Virus record (IMG/VR): IMGVR_UViG_3300017991_000243
Coordinates: 1-35,679 of that record
Direction: 5' to 3' (one strand)
DNA from: a virus
Length of the DNA: 35,679 bases
Position numbers and translations under genes: made by a program. Of this stretch, positions 19,341-28,041 are shown piece after piece. Numbering within the stretch: position 1 is the stretch's first letter; each line of letters begins with the position of its first letter. Below the pieces are notes generated by a model. The model saw only the letters and a program-made list of their open reading frames with translations, was not told where the DNA came from and did not search any database.

Positions 19341-21788
19341 CTAGCTGCTGCAATCGTCGCCCGTGTGGATGTCGGTCCACGAAGCATCCTCGGAGTCCTT
19401 CGCCACGACCGTCAAGGTGGTGTTTTTGCGTTGAAGCTTGAGGTTGGTCGTGTCGACTTGGAAGTTGGTCATGGTCGACGTAATGGTCGTGTATTCCACC
19501 ACCGTCGATGGCAAGCTCTCGGTTCCCTTATTGATAACCAGAGCACTAGTCGTTTTCGTCTCCAGCTTCCGTGTTGCCGCCGTGTAGGTCGCGCTGGTGA
19601 TCGGCTCGATTGTCTCCCACGGAATCGGCAGGAAGCCCCACCACGCGCTCCCCACCTTGAAGGCAATCAGCTGCGTATCGTCGTCAGCTGAAAGATTTTG
19701 GAAGTTCACGACCGAGGCGACTGTCGGGGTGGCGGCGTCGGCCGGCGCGATCGGCGTGACGTTATCGACCGGGAATGTGGCGTCGTTGTAGGCCACGCCG
19801 GAGGCATTGTTAACGCGACACGTGATCGTCGTCGCGACCGGCGACTGTTCACACTCTTGGGCAATGTAGTTGCCGGTCTCCGGATCGTGGTACGCCTTCC
19901 CCTTCGCGCCGCTCTCGGCGAGAGGGTAGATGCCCTGTGGATCAAGAATCGTTGTCGTGGAACCCGGGTCGCTGCCATCGTAATGGGAGTTGATCGTGGC
20001 CGACGCCTGCCCGGCCGTCGTCTCGCCCATGTCCTCGGTCAGCGTGAAGGCGATCACGCGAGCGACGTGCCGACAACTAACCAGCGCCCATCCGTCCGGC
20101 GACCTTCGGATTCGACCAAAGGCGTTGTCGGCGCCGCAGAGTTTTTCGGGATTGTAGACGGTCGACGGCGCGGGGTTGGGGCTCGGGCCGTTTGCGCCAA
20201 CGACATTGTCTACCGTTGCCGTCGTGCCGCCGGTCAGGGCGCCGTTGAGTAATACCGTGCATTCGGTCGCCTCAAAGACGTCCGTGAGAATCCAATTGTT
20301 CGTGTCGTCTTCGTCGAACTCAATGATACCAACAGCGTTATCACACCCCGCAAGCTTCTTAGGGTTACTGACTGTCGCAACACTCGGCGTTTGCCCGTTG
20401 AGCCCGACGACACCATCGACAGTCGCCGTGGTGTCAGTGGCGGACAGCGCACCGTTGAGCGACACGCGACACCGGGTGGCCGCTTGCTCGCAGTAGTAGA
20501 GGATGTAGTCATCCTGAATGGAGTCGTAAAACACACGACCGAATGCACCGCTTAAAGCACGCGAAAAACAGCCGTCGGGGTCCCTGGCAATGTTGTATAT
20601 GTCTGGGGCATTACCGCTATACCACTCATAGAACTCGACGGCGACTTGCCGTGGAACGGTCGCCCCCATGTCCTCGGTCAGGATCACGTGGCCGCCGCGT
20701 GCAAGGTGCGGCGCGATTCCGACCACCCAGGCGCCCGAGTTCGTGCGCGAGCGACTCCACTGGAAGTAGACCGTGGTATCCTGGATCGTGCGGACCACCG
20801 TGGAATTGTTGTAGACCGTCACGATTTCGCCGCTCGAATCGACCGGCGACAGGCCATTGAGAGGCTCGACGTTGTTTACCGAGAAGCTCGCAAATCGCCC
20901 GCTACTGGAAGCAACACCCTTGCACCAGGTCGCAATCTCCTCCATATCGAGGATTTCGTACTTGCCGCTCGTCGCGTCGTCGAGCATCGCGATCCAACAA
21001 TAGCTTCCGCGATCGCCCGAGGGATCTCGCGCACGGCCGCGACGATACCCGGTCGGGTCGATCACAGTCAACTCGTTGGCCGGTGTCGTGTCGACAGTGT
21101 ACGTGTCGTTCCCGTTGTCCGTGAGCGGATGCGCGGTGGCGGTCGTCGGGCTGCCGTCCGAGGACGGGGTTAACGCCGTTTTGAGTTCGACGCGACGGAT
21201 GGGGCTGTCGTTGAGGGCGCACGGCGGGGCGAGCCGGACGGTCGCTTCCTGGAGACCGGACCCCCCGGCTCGCCAGAGGATCTGGGCCGAGCCGGTCGCC
21301 GAGGCGTTGAGGTGGCTGGAGTGGCTTGGGTCGACCTCCGCGCGCGTGTAGTCTTCTTGTCCGGCTTGGACGTCGAGTTGGACGCGAGCGATCCCCGCGA
21401 CGACCGCGCGGGCCAGGATGCCGTCGGCCGCCTGGGCCGCCGTGATCGGCTCGACGAGGACGGCGAATTTACCCGCCTGGGAGGCGGTCGGCGTGATTCC
21501 GAGGAAACTCGCCTTGCCGTACCGGTATTCGTCGGCGTGGGTCGCCGGATCGTAGAGGACGTCGCCGAGGCCGACGATCGAGCCGACCGCCAGGTCGACG
21601 CCCAGCGTGCTGCTGATTCGCACGACCAGCGCCGAGGCATCGCCGGCGATCGCCGGCGACACGGACAGGTCGTGCTCGTGCATCTTCCGGCCGAGCGTGT
21701 TGTCGATCGACGCGTTGAACGAGCGGGCCGCCGGGACGAACCGGTCGCCCTGTTGGAGTTTCTTGAGTGGGTCGCGTAGTTCCGCCAT
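19341..21788 (-). CDS. Large tail-tip/fibre protein built from repeated modules (815 aa)
   Basis: The N-terminal 190 residues resemble a phage fibre or capsid-stabilising domain with ordered beta strands. The rest is built from two alternating modules. Module A (VDNVVGANG, then TVYNPEKLCGADNAFGRI) appears at least three to four times between about residues 285 and 690. Module B (LTEDMG, then ILDPQG, GAKGKAYHD and YIAQECEQ) appears at least twice. Cys residues are kept at matching places. This looks like serial duplication in a host-contact protein. The gene follows the distal tail gene by 12 bp. An exact role (fibre, baseplate hub or decoration) cannot be fixed. Confidence 0.7.
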   Translation of the reverse strand: MAELRDPLKKLQQGDRFVPAARSFNASIDNTLGRKMHEHDLSVSPAIAGDASALVVRISSTLGVDLAVGSIVGLGDVLYDPATHADEYRYGKASFLGITPTASQAGKFAVLVEPITAAQAADGILARAVVAGIARVQLDVQAGQEDYTRAEVDPSHSSHLNASATGSAQILWRAGGSGLQEATVRLAPPCALNDSPIRRVELKTALTPSSDGSPTTATAHPLTDNGNDTYTVDTTPANELTVIDPTGYRRGRARDPSGDRGSYCWIAMLDDATSGKYEILDMEEIATWCKGVASSSGRFASFSVNNVEPLNGLSPVDSSGEIVTVYNNSTVVRTIQDTTVYFQWSRSRTNSGAWVVGIAPHLARGGHVILTEDMGATVPRQVAVEFYEWYSGNAPDIYNIARDPDGCFSRALSGAFGRVFYDSIQDDYILYYCEQAATRCRVSLNGALSATDTTATVDGVVGLNGQTPSVATVSNPKKLAGCDNAVGIIEFDEDDTNNWILTDVFEATECTVLLNGALTGGTTATVDNVVGANGPSPNPAPSTVYNPEKLCGADNAFGRIRRSPDGWALVSCRHVARVIAFTLTEDMGETTAGQASATINSHYDGSDPGSTTTILDPQGIYPLAESGAKGKAYHDPETGNYIAQECEQSPVATTITCRVNNASGVAYNDATFPVDNVTPIAPADAATPTVASVVNFQNLSADDDTQLIAFKVGSAWWGFLPIPWETIEPITSATYTAATRKLETKTTSALVINKGTESLPSTVVEYTTITSTMTNFQVDTTNLKLQRKNTTLTVVAKDSEDASWTDIHTGDDCSS

Positions 21789-21800
21789 CGTGTCCTCGGG

Positions 21801-22598
21801 CTAGATGCCCAGCAAGGAAAAGTCGCCCAGCTTGTACACTTGCTCGACGTGGACGCCGATCGGTTTGGCGACGATGCCCGACGCGCCGGCCGCGTCCCGG
21901 TATTCGCACCACAGGTAGTCCCAGCCCCGTTTGCTGATGCCCGTGATGTCGCCGATGGTTTGGTTCGTGACGTTCTCCGAGACCGCCCAGCGGAACGTGA
22001 CGACCCAATCCGCCGGACTGCGCTGCTGGCCCGAGACGCCGGTCAAGAGGACCTCGCCGACCGACCAGCCGTCAAACGTCGCGTTCGCCATCGTCCCGAC
22101 CAGCCGCATGACGGTACGCTGGTACGAGGCGGTGACCGTCGCCGCGCCGAGGCAGACGGTCCGCGTGAAACTGGCCTTCGGGACCGTGATATCGGTACCG
22201 GACGCCTTGCCGTCGCTGACGTTGATCGCCTGCTTGTGGTTATTGGCGGTCATCCCGGCCGGCGCGTACCGATTCACGGTCGCCAGGCTCTGCGTGATGT
22301 GTTGCGTGCCGCCGGTCACGTCGAAGGTGAACGACGAGCCGCCGACCTCCAGGTCGGCGCGGCGTTCGTAGGCGACCGTGACGATAATAAACCGAGATCC
22401 CACGACGTCGACCGCGTAGGTCGACGGCACGAGGTTGTTGTTGTAGAGGACGGGCGTGACCGTCTTGACCGCTTGCTCGGCGAGGAGCTCGTCGAACGGA
22501 TCGCTCGCCAGCGCGGTCACGTTGTAGGCGAACTCGACGCCGGGCGACGAGCCGGTCCGCAGCGGACGCTTCCAGCGTTCGACAACTTGGATCGCCAT
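21801..22598 (-). CDS. Distal tail / tail-tip structural protein (265 aa)
   Basis: The position directly after the tape measure gene and the beta-rich sequence (AIQVVERWKRPLRTGSSPGV at the start; DWVVTFRWAVSENV and GWDYLWCEYRD near the end) suit a distal tail or baseplate-type protein. The C-terminus (KPIGVHVEQVYKLGDFSLL) is a pattern I associate with phage tail proteins of this kind. The start lies 4 bp after the tape measure stop. No enzymatic motif is present. Confidence 0.65.
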   Translation of the reverse strand: MAIQVVERWKRPLRTGSSPGVEFAYNVTALASDPFDELLAEQAVKTVTPVLYNNNLVPSTYAVDVVGSRFIIVTVAYERRADLEVGGSSFTFDVTGGTQHITQSLATVNRYAPAGMTANNHKQAINVSDGKASGTDITVPKASFTRTVCLGAATVTASYQRTVMRLVGTMANATFDGWSVGEVLLTGVSGQQRSPADWVVTFRWAVSENVTNQTIGDITGISKRGWDYLWCEYRDAAGASGIVAKPIGVHVEQVYKLGDFSLLGI

Positions 22599-22601
22599 GT
22601 C

Positions 22602-24575
22602 TTATTCCTCGAGGCGTCCCCACTGGCTAGGTTGCCATTTGTCGCGTGGGTCGGGCGTTTCGCCAGGCGACTTCTCCTGCTTCTTGACCGCGTCGGCGGT
22701 CTCCTTCGTATTCGTCGCGATTTCCCGCAACACGCCACCACTGCCGCCGAGTCCCCACAGGGCGGTGCCACCGAATGTGCCGGCCGTGCTCGCGCCCGAG
22801 CCGCCCGGTCCACCGGGGCCGGCGAACTCCAGGCCGGCACGCTCGAACGGCGATCCGGAGCCGGAGAGCTTTTTCGATCGTTCGTCGCGGGCCTTCGCCG
22901 CCTCGCGTCGGGCGTCGGTCAACTCCTTGTTGGCCGCGTCGAGCCGCTTCTGCCGCGCGCGCTCCTTCCGTGTCGCGTCGGCGTCGAGCTCCTTGATCGC
23001 GTCGGATCGGGCCGCGCCGATCGACGCGAGCCGATCGTTCTTATTCGCGTTAATGCCGGAGAGCGTGGTGGCCAAGGCGGCGTCGCGCTCCTTCTTGTCG
23101 GCGGCGAAGTTGCGTCGGTCGACCTTCAGCGATGCCTCGACCGCCTCGTCCGACAGCCCGTTGATCTTGCCCAGGATGCGCGTGAGCCCCTCGGTGATCG
23201 ACAGCTGCGCGCCCTTCCACTTGTCGGTCGCCGTGTTGCTGAACTTCGCCCAGGCGGCCGACATGCTCGAGGTGATCTCCACCCAGATGGCCTGCAATCC
23301 GTACCAGGTCTCGATGATCGGCTCGGCGAAACCACCCTGGCCCGTGTTGCCGAGGAGGCCCTTGACGAACGTGTCCCACGCCTTGCCCAACGCGCCGGTC
23401 CCCTCGTACCACGCGACCTTCAGCGCGGCCCACATGATTCGGCCGGCCAGGGCCAGGTCGCCCGCCATCAGGGCGTCGGCGATCCCTTGGAAGGTCTCCA
23501 CCGCGAACGTCTTCAGCTCGGTGAACCGTTGGCCGAGCCAGCCGAGTACTTGCTGGCCCGTGTCGGTCAAATACAAAAAGCCGGCGCCGATGCCCAACAG
23601 CGCGGCGACGACCAGGCCGGCCGGCGAGAGGATCGCGCCGAGCACGGCGGCGATAAGCCCCAAAAGCGTGGAGAGACCGGCCAGGGCCATTCCGGCCATC
23701 GTGGCGGCGATCCCGAGCGTGAACAGGACGCCGCCGGCGACGACGACGCCGGCCGCTACCGCCGCGATCGTGACGACCAGGTCCTTGTTGTCGCGGACCC
23801 AGGCGGCCGCCGCGACGATCCATCGCGTGACCACGTCGAGGCTGTCGGTCAGGGCGCCGGCCAACGAGGAGCCGACCGTGAAGACGGCGCCGCCGGCGGC
23901 CCGCTTGGCGCGGTTCCAGGCGTCGGCCAGGGCGGCCGCGTCGTCGGCTTGATCTTGCGTGATCGCCAGGCCGAGCCCCTCGGCCTCTTTTCGCATCGCG
24001 GCCATGCCGGCGGCGCCGCCCTCGATCAGGGGCAGCAACTCTTGACCGGCTCGGCCGAAGAGTTGCATGCTGAGCGCCGCGCGGCGGCCGGGGTCCTCGA
24101 CGCGACTGAGGGCCTCGACGATCGTGGTGAATTGGTCTTCGGGCGACAGGCCCTTCAGTTGATCGAGCGTGACGCCCAGATCGTCCAGTGTGTCGACGGC
24201 CGCCTTCGAGCCCCGTTCGGCGTTGAGCAGTTGCCGCTGCATCCCCTTCAGACCCTTCTCGACGGTCTCCAGGCTGGATCCCGATTGCTCGGCCGCGAAA
24301 CCGATCTCCGAGAGGAACTTGGTCGAGGCACCGGTGCGGGCGGCCATCTTGTGCAGGTCGTCGCCGGCCGCCATGAACTTGCCGACGGCCCCCAGCAAGG
24401 GCGTCAGGATCACGCCGCCGGCCGCCATGACCTTGGCGCCGCTGGCGGTGAGCGACGCGCCCCACGCCTTGAACCGACGCGAGGCCATCGCCAGGCCGCG
24501 ACGCATCTTGCTGTCGTCGGTGAACAGCTCGACAAAGGCTCGGCCGGCTCGGACGGCGGTTTGGGATGCGGACAT
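22602..24575 (-). CDS. Tail tape measure protein (657 aa)
   Basis: A long helical protein with the tape measure layout. The N-terminus (RAGRAFVELFTDDSKMRRGL and RFKAWGASLTASGAKVMAAG) is followed by a section, LHKMAARTGASTKFLSEIGF to SPEDQFTTIVEALSRV, that matches the TP901-type core. A central block of hydrophobic segments (about 255 to 345) and Lys/Arg-rich coiled coils follow. It sets tail length and is injected with DNA. At 657 residues it implies a tail of roughly 100 nm, using the usual one residue per 1.5 angstrom rule. It follows the chaperone pair by 9 bp, the standard order. Confidence 0.9.
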   Translation of the reverse strand: MSASQTAVRAGRAFVELFTDDSKMRRGLAMASRRFKAWGASLTASGAKVMAAGGVILTPLLGAVGKFMAAGDDLHKMAARTGASTKFLSEIGFAAEQSGSSLETVEKGLKGMQRQLLNAERGSKAAVDTLDDLGVTLDQLKGLSPEDQFTTIVEALSRVEDPGRRAALSMQLFGRAGQELLPLIEGGAAGMAAMRKEAEGLGLAITQDQADDAAALADAWNRAKRAAGGAVFTVGSSLAGALTDSLDVVTRWIVAAAAWVRDNKDLVVTIAAVAAGVVVAGGVLFTLGIAATMAGMALAGLSTLLGLIAAVLGAILSPAGLVVAALLGIGAGFLYLTDTGQQVLGWLGQRFTELKTFAVETFQGIADALMAGDLALAGRIMWAALKVAWYEGTGALGKAWDTFVKGLLGNTGQGGFAEPIIETWYGLQAIWVEITSSMSAAWAKFSNTATDKWKGAQLSITEGLTRILGKINGLSDEAVEASLKVDRRNFAADKKERDAALATTLSGINANKNDRLASIGAARSDAIKELDADATRKERARQKRLDAANKELTDARREAAKARDERSKKLSGSGSPFERAGLEFAGPGGPGGSGASTAGTFGGTALWGLGGSGGVLREIATNTKETADAVKKQEKSPGETPDPRDKWQPSQWGRLEE

Positions 24576-24584
24576 GGGATCACC

Positions 24585-24812
24585 TCAACAAAACGCGCCA
24601 TACAGGGCGTCGAAGCCGGTCTGCTGGTCGACCTCGACGATCGCCTCGCCGCCCGACCCGTCGGCGTCATTTCTCAGGAAATAGTCGGCCGTCACGCATT
24701 GCGACGGCTCGGTGCAGTTCGTGTTGTGCATCATGGCCATCAGCGAGGCCGTTTGCCGCCAGGCGAATTCGTCGACCGCGCCGGAACGCCACGCCAACTC
24801 GCGGAGCGTCAC
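24585..24812 (-). CDS. Tail assembly chaperone partner, -1 frame (lambda T-like, 75 aa if separate)
   Basis: This reading frame overlaps the upstream chaperone gene and stays open to about 25064. It lies in the -1 frame relative to it, the relation seen in lambda G/GT. Conserved-looking sequence begins at GVTLRELAWRSGAVDEFAWR and TASLMAMMHNTN, typical of the T domain. A separate start is possible at a GTG that overlaps the upstream stop (GTGA). If made by frameshift, the slip site should lie before 24812; CGGGGGA at 24925 to 24931 is one weak candidate. The product would bind the tape measure during tail assembly. Confidence 0.6.
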   Translation of the reverse strand: MTLRELAWRSGAVDEFAWRQTASLMAMMHNTNCTEPSQCVTADYFLRNDADGSGGEAIVEVDQQTGFDALYGAFC

Positions 24813-25411
24813 GCCTCGGAAGTCGGATACACCCGCAATGGCGGCTCGCTGGTGGACGAGTCGCCACCAGCGGTCTGGGTCTCCTTCAGGGCTTCGTCGA
24901 TCGCTTGGGTCACCGCGTGGCGACTCCCCCGCGCGATCGCTTCGCTCACCCGCGGACTGTTCAGTTGCGTGACCACCTCGTCGGCCGCCTGGTCCGTCGC
25001 CGCCCGGGTCTTGTTGAGCGTCGCCCGAAGGACCCGGGCCTTCGGGCCTCGGTAAAAATCGCACAGCGCTTCGGCGATCGCGTCCTGGGCCGCCGCGAGG
25101 ACGGCCCCGGTGAACCCGGCCGCGAACTGCTCGGGCTGAAATCCCTTCTCGCGGATCTGCGCCTCGCAGATCATGAAGAGGATCTGCCCGGTCCGCTCGA
25201 AATCGTCAAATAGCGTCGCCAAGGTGCGGTTGTCTTTGTCGAGGACATCGAGCAGGTCGACGCCGAGCTCCTTTTTCAGTCGTTGCAGGAGCCACAAATC
25301 GAACTCCACGAGCCACCGGTTGTCGTAACGATCGGTGAAGGTGCGTGGCTGGTCGGGTGCCGGCGCCTCGGGGGCAATGGCCACGTCGACGTGTTCCGTG
25401 TCGTGAGTCAT
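24809..25411 (-). CDS. Tail assembly chaperone (lambda G-like, 200 aa)
   Basis: Placed between the major tail protein and the tape measure gene, as in siphophages. The first part (FTDRYDNRWLVEFDLWLLQR, then ELGVDLLDVL) and a helical middle domain (FERTGQILFMICEAQIREKG) resemble G-type chaperones. The C-terminus after about residue 160 is a Ser/Thr/Glu-rich tail, as expected for a product that is sometimes extended by frameshifting. The protein should coat the tape measure before tail tube polymerisation. It is not found in virions in related phages. Confidence 0.7.
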   Translation of the reverse strand: MTHDTEHVDVAIAPEAPAPDQPRTFTDRYDNRWLVEFDLWLLQRLKKELGVDLLDVLDKDNRTLATLFDDFERTGQILFMICEAQIREKGFQPEQFAAGFTGAVLAAAQDAIAEALCDFYRGPKARVLRATLNKTRAATDQAADEVVTQLNSPRVSEAIARGSRHAVTQAIDEALKETQTAGGDSSTSEPPLRVYPTSEA

Positions 25412-25462
25412 GATCTCTTTCCGGGGTTACGGATTGGGGGCAAGACGAACGGCACGCCGCTA

Positions 25463-25963
25463 TCAGGTCGCCGTGACCTCGACGTGCTCGGGCGGTACCG
25501 AGGCGGTGCCGTCACTGGCCAACGGCGACGGCTTCAGCGAGATGGCCGTCTTCATCTTGTCGGGCGCGTTTTGCGGCGTGGCGAATTTCAACACCGTAAA
25601 ATCGGCCCAGAGGCCTTCGGTCCCGGTGGTCGCCTTGTCGCCGTCGAGGATCGCCAAGGCGATCGAGGTGCGGCCGAGAAACGCATCCCGAAACGCTTGC
25701 CAGATCGTGCTGCTCGGGTCGAAGGTCAACTCGATCTCGATCGACGCCGAGGTCAGGCCGGCGAGGAATTGCTCCCAGCCGTTCCCGGCACGGGTCGTCG
25801 CTTCCGCTTCTCCCACGGCCAGGTCGAGAACGACGTCCTTGACCTGGTCGATCTCCGTCAGCGTCGCTGGCGCAACGCCCTGGTGGACCTGCCCGGAGAG
25901 CGAGCCCCACGTCGCGCGGACGGCCGTATCGTAGTAGAGCTTTCCCTTGATTCCGATTTTCAT
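25463..25963 (-). CDS. Major tail tube protein (166 aa)
   Basis: The short beta-rich sequence begins MKIGIKGKLYYDTAVRATWG and contains VKDVVLDLAVGEAEATTRAG and ASIEIELTFDPSSTIWQAFR. This is the layout of tube proteins that form the hexameric rings of siphovirus tails. It comes right before the chaperone pair, where the tube gene is expected. AGAGGA lies before the ATG. Length (166 aa) is normal for compact tube proteins. The functional assignment rests on this pattern and position. Confidence 0.75.
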   Translation of the reverse strand: MKIGIKGKLYYDTAVRATWGSLSGQVHQGVAPATLTEIDQVKDVVLDLAVGEAEATTRAGNGWEQFLAGLTSASIEIELTFDPSSTIWQAFRDAFLGRTSIALAILDGDKATTGTEGLWADFTVLKFATPQNAPDKMKTAISLKPSPLASDGTASVPPEHVEVTAT

Positions 25964-25989
25964 AATGGATTCCTCTTCTCCTCAGTTGG

Positions 25990-26409
25990 TCATAGACGGG
26001 CCCACATATCGGGCACGCCGGGCAGTTCGGCCTGGAAGGCCGGCTCGGCGAACGGATGGGCGTCGATATCGATCGTCTTGCGCCGGCCGGCGACAAGCAT
26101 TTCCGACGGGCCGCCCCCTTCGAGCGCGGCCGGCGCGTCGCCGACCTTGCCCGAGAGCAACATCGGGCCGATCACGACCGAGCCCGTTAGCGCCTCGTAG
26201 GCGAAGCGGATGAATTGCTTCAGCGTGCCGGCATGCGAACTGGGCGGCTTACCCTCGGCGGCCGGCCGCTTTCGCTTGCGGATCAACTGCCGCATGCGAC
26301 GCATCGTGAACGCGCCGAACCGCATCAGGACACGACGCTCCTTGCGGGCCACCTCGCGTTGGATGCCACGCGCGTCGAAGGTCAGTTTGCGAACCATGCC
26401 GCCGATCAT
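25990..26409 (-). CDS. HK97 gp10-like head-tail/tail completion protein (139 aa)
   Basis: A basic protein with RKLTFDARGIQREVARKERR at the start, then FTMRRMRQLIRKRKRPA and a later hydrophobic-beta half (GSVVIGPMLLSGK, then PSEMLVAGRRKTIDIDAHPF). The spacing of the basic helix and the ALEGGGPSE loop resembles HK97 gp10-family proteins. The start is taken at the ATG that overlaps the stop of the gene upstream (TGATG); a GTG at 26415 and an ATG at 26397 are alternatives. It comes after the second completion gene and before the tube, which is the usual place. Confidence 0.65.
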   Translation of the reverse strand: MIGGMVRKLTFDARGIQREVARKERRVLMRFGAFTMRRMRQLIRKRKRPAAEGKPPSSHAGTLKQFIRFAYEALTGSVVIGPMLLSGKVGDAPAALEGGGPSEMLVAGRRKTIDIDAHPFAEPAFQAELPGVPDMWARL

Positions 26410-26846
26410 CAGCACACCACGTATTCGAGACGAATCACCTTGGCGAAAATACTCCGTTCGAGCTGCTCGCGTTCGTAGGCGGCCTGTTCCTTCGCGCCCA
26501 TCCAGACCGCGTCGGGCAGGTCGGTCAGGTCGCGGAATCGGAAGTAGTGCTCGATCTGCTCGACGAGTTCCATGAGCAGTTCCAGCCGTGTCGTGTCGGA
26601 CTCCTTGGCTTGCTGCTGGATCGCGATACAGATCTGGTGTCGCTCGCTCACCTCGGAGCGACTTTCCAGCTCGGACTCCTTGCCGCCGACGAAGACGCTA
26701 ACGGTCAGCGCCGACAGATCGCGCTGATCCTTCAGCGGCAAGAAACGGAACGTAGGAGTGAACGACGCGACAAACGCGTCGGCGTCGACGCCCTCGGCGA
26801 GTTCGGCCGCGACGGCCCGGGCGAGCGTGGTCGGCGTGCTGGCCAT
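26409..26846 (-). CDS. Tail terminator/completion-type protein (145 aa)
   Basis: Residues 6 to 60 (ARAVAAELAEGVDADAFVAS, then DLSALTVSVFVGGKESELES) and a helical second half (LELLMELVEQIEHYFRFRDL) have the size and order of head-tail or tail terminator proteins found between connector and tube genes. GAGGA precedes the ATG. A 206-bp non-coding region with palindromic sites lies upstream. No motif identifies the exact family. Confidence 0.6.
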   Translation of the reverse strand: MASTPTTLARAVAAELAEGVDADAFVASFTPTFRFLPLKDQRDLSALTVSVFVGGKESELESRSEVSERHQICIAIQQQAKESDTTRLELLMELVEQIEHYFRFRDLTDLPDAVWMGAKEQAAYEREQLERSIFAKVIRLEYVVC

Positions 26847-26890
26847 GGTGGATCCTCGATCTTGCTCTTGGTCCGTTGGGTCGCCGTGGT

Positions 26891-27006
26891 GTCACGCCCG
26901 GCGTGACGTCTCCCCGTTGTCCGATCAGCTGCCTGGAGGTCACGCTGGAGCGTTGTTTCCTTGTCGTCCGATCGGCTGCCTAGGGTGTCACGCCCGGCGT
27001 GACGTC
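26891..27006. promoter_or_regulatory. Two palindromic sites and two linked repeats in a late intergenic region
   Basis: GTCACGCC-C-GGCGTGAC, an 8-1-8 palindrome, lies at 26891 to 26907 and again at 26987 to 27003, both followed by GTC. Between them GTCCGATC-A/G-GCTGCCT occurs twice (26919 and 26966). The one-base centre argues for a protein-binding site rather than an RNA hairpin. A dispersed repeat follows at 27028. It may control the genes from 26846 downward. Confidence 0.5.
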
Positions 27007-27052
27007 TTTCAAGTAGCGTGCCACCACGATGGCGTGGCAACGCTAACCAAAA

Positions 27053-27505
27053 TCATTTGGTGCCGGCGAGGCGGAGTGTCATCTTCGCGGCGGTGGCGTC
27101 GGCGGTGCCTTTCTTGCGGCAGACGAGTCGGACGAACCGCTTGGCCACGGCGACGTTGACCCGCAGTACTCGGCCCTTGTCGCCGCCGGTCGAACCGATC
27201 TGCTGGAAGACGCCCTGCAGCACGGTCGCGTCGCTAAACCCGTCGTCGTCGGCCGTCTCCAGGTGGTACGCGGCCGACTGGTGCGGTGGCAACTGATCGG
27301 CGTCGAGTCCATCGGCGATCGCCTCGATCTCTCGCTTGCGGGGCGGCGTCTTGGTCTCGTCGCCGAACAGGGCGACCAGGTCCAACGGTTCGGTCCGCGC
27401 GATCCCATCGCCGCCGGGCAGAGCCCGCTCGACCTTGGTGATCGCCTTGGGCCGCTTGGCCGCCTTCCTCTTGGCGGTTTCTTGGGGTGTGGTGTCTTCG
27501 CTCAT
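27053..27505 (-). CDS. Capsid cement-like protein, paralogue 2 (150 aa)
   Basis: The C-terminal 85 residues align by eye with the gene at 28037 to 28447: SAAYHLETADDDGFSDATVL here and TIKYSVETDDDSAFGSATVV there, then a G-rich loop, then KRFVRLVCRKKGTADATAAK against ERYVRISAVNSGTGDASDK. The family pattern resembles Bbp16-type capsid cement proteins that sit on the outer capsid surface. The N-terminus here differs and is Lys/Ala-rich. Both paralogues are followed directly at the stop codon by the same dispersed repeat, so the pair may come from duplication of a whole segment. Confidence 0.65.
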   Translation of the reverse strand: MSEDTTPQETAKRKAAKRPKAITKVERALPGGDGIARTEPLDLVALFGDETKTPPRKREIEAIADGLDADQLPPHQSAAYHLETADDDGFSDATVLQGVFQQIGSTGGDKGRVLRVNVAVAKRFVRLVCRKKGTADATAAKMTLRLAGTK

Positions 27506-27511
27506 GATTTA

Positions 27512-27889
27512 TCAGGTCTCCGAAATAAGTCGTGTGTGAATGCGCCAGGCCGTGCGGTTCGGGTCGACCGGCACGAAGCAGGCCTCGCCGTCGGCCGGCA
27601 TGACTTGGTAGGTTTCGACGGTCCCGTCGTCGCGGGTCTGTTCGATCGTGTCGCCCTCGGCCGGCTCGACCGATCGGCCGCCGAAGACGTAGTCGGCGGC
27701 CTGGGCGATCCAGTCGAACTCGGTCGCGTCGACGATCGTATCGTCGGCCCTCTCGCGACCGCGTCGCGGACGGGTCTTCGCGGCCGTGAGTTGGGCGGCC
27801 TCGTCGCCACGCCGCACCACGACGAATCGGCCGGCGGCCTCCAGGACCGGGGCCATCGTCATGGCAACGGCGTCGTTGAAATCGAACAT
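27512..27889 (-). CDS. Head-tail connector/completion protein (125 aa)
   Basis: The start (MFDFNDAVAMTMAPVLEAAG) and a beta-rich second half (AADYVFGGRSVEPAEGDTIE, then VETYQVMPADGEACFVPVDP) match small head-tail joining proteins found after the capsid genes of lambda-like siphophages; a Thr/Arg hinge separates the halves. It lies between the two cement paralogues, 6 bp before the second. CAGGGA precedes the ATG. The exact family is not determined. Confidence 0.6.
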   Translation of the reverse strand: MFDFNDAVAMTMAPVLEAAGRFVVVRRGDEAAQLTAAKTRPRRGRERADDTIVDATEFDWIAQAADYVFGGRSVEPAEGDTIEQTRDDGTVETYQVMPADGEACFVPVDPNRTAWRIHTRLISET

Positions 27890-27911
27890 GGTGGTCCCTG
27901 AGTGGGTCCGG

Positions 27912-28041
27912 GTGTCGCATCCATCGCCGGATCGGTCGGATCCGGCGATGGCGTGGCAACGCTAATCAACACATGGTTCTGTGTTCCGCATCCATCGCCA
28001 GACTGGTCGAATCCGGCGATGGCGTGGCAACGCTAATCAAA
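27912..28041. repeat. Two tandem copies of a hairpin repeat between late genes
   Basis: Copies at 27912 to 27970 and 27981 to 28041 share GCATCCATCGCC, GGTCG, ATCCGGCGATGGCGTGG and CAACGCTAATCAA. The first forms a perfect 12-bp hairpin (CATCGCCGGATC-GGTCG-GATCCGGCGATG, 27922 to 27950). They include two members of the dispersed repeat family. They start right at the stop of the first cement gene and may attenuate or stabilise the late transcript. Confidence 0.75.

Noticed and set aside
21840-25055. Open frame of 1071 codons on the plus strand
   Set aside because: It is the antisense shadow of the tape measure and tail genes in GC-rich DNA. The product is an Arg/Gly/Asp-rich string without domains.
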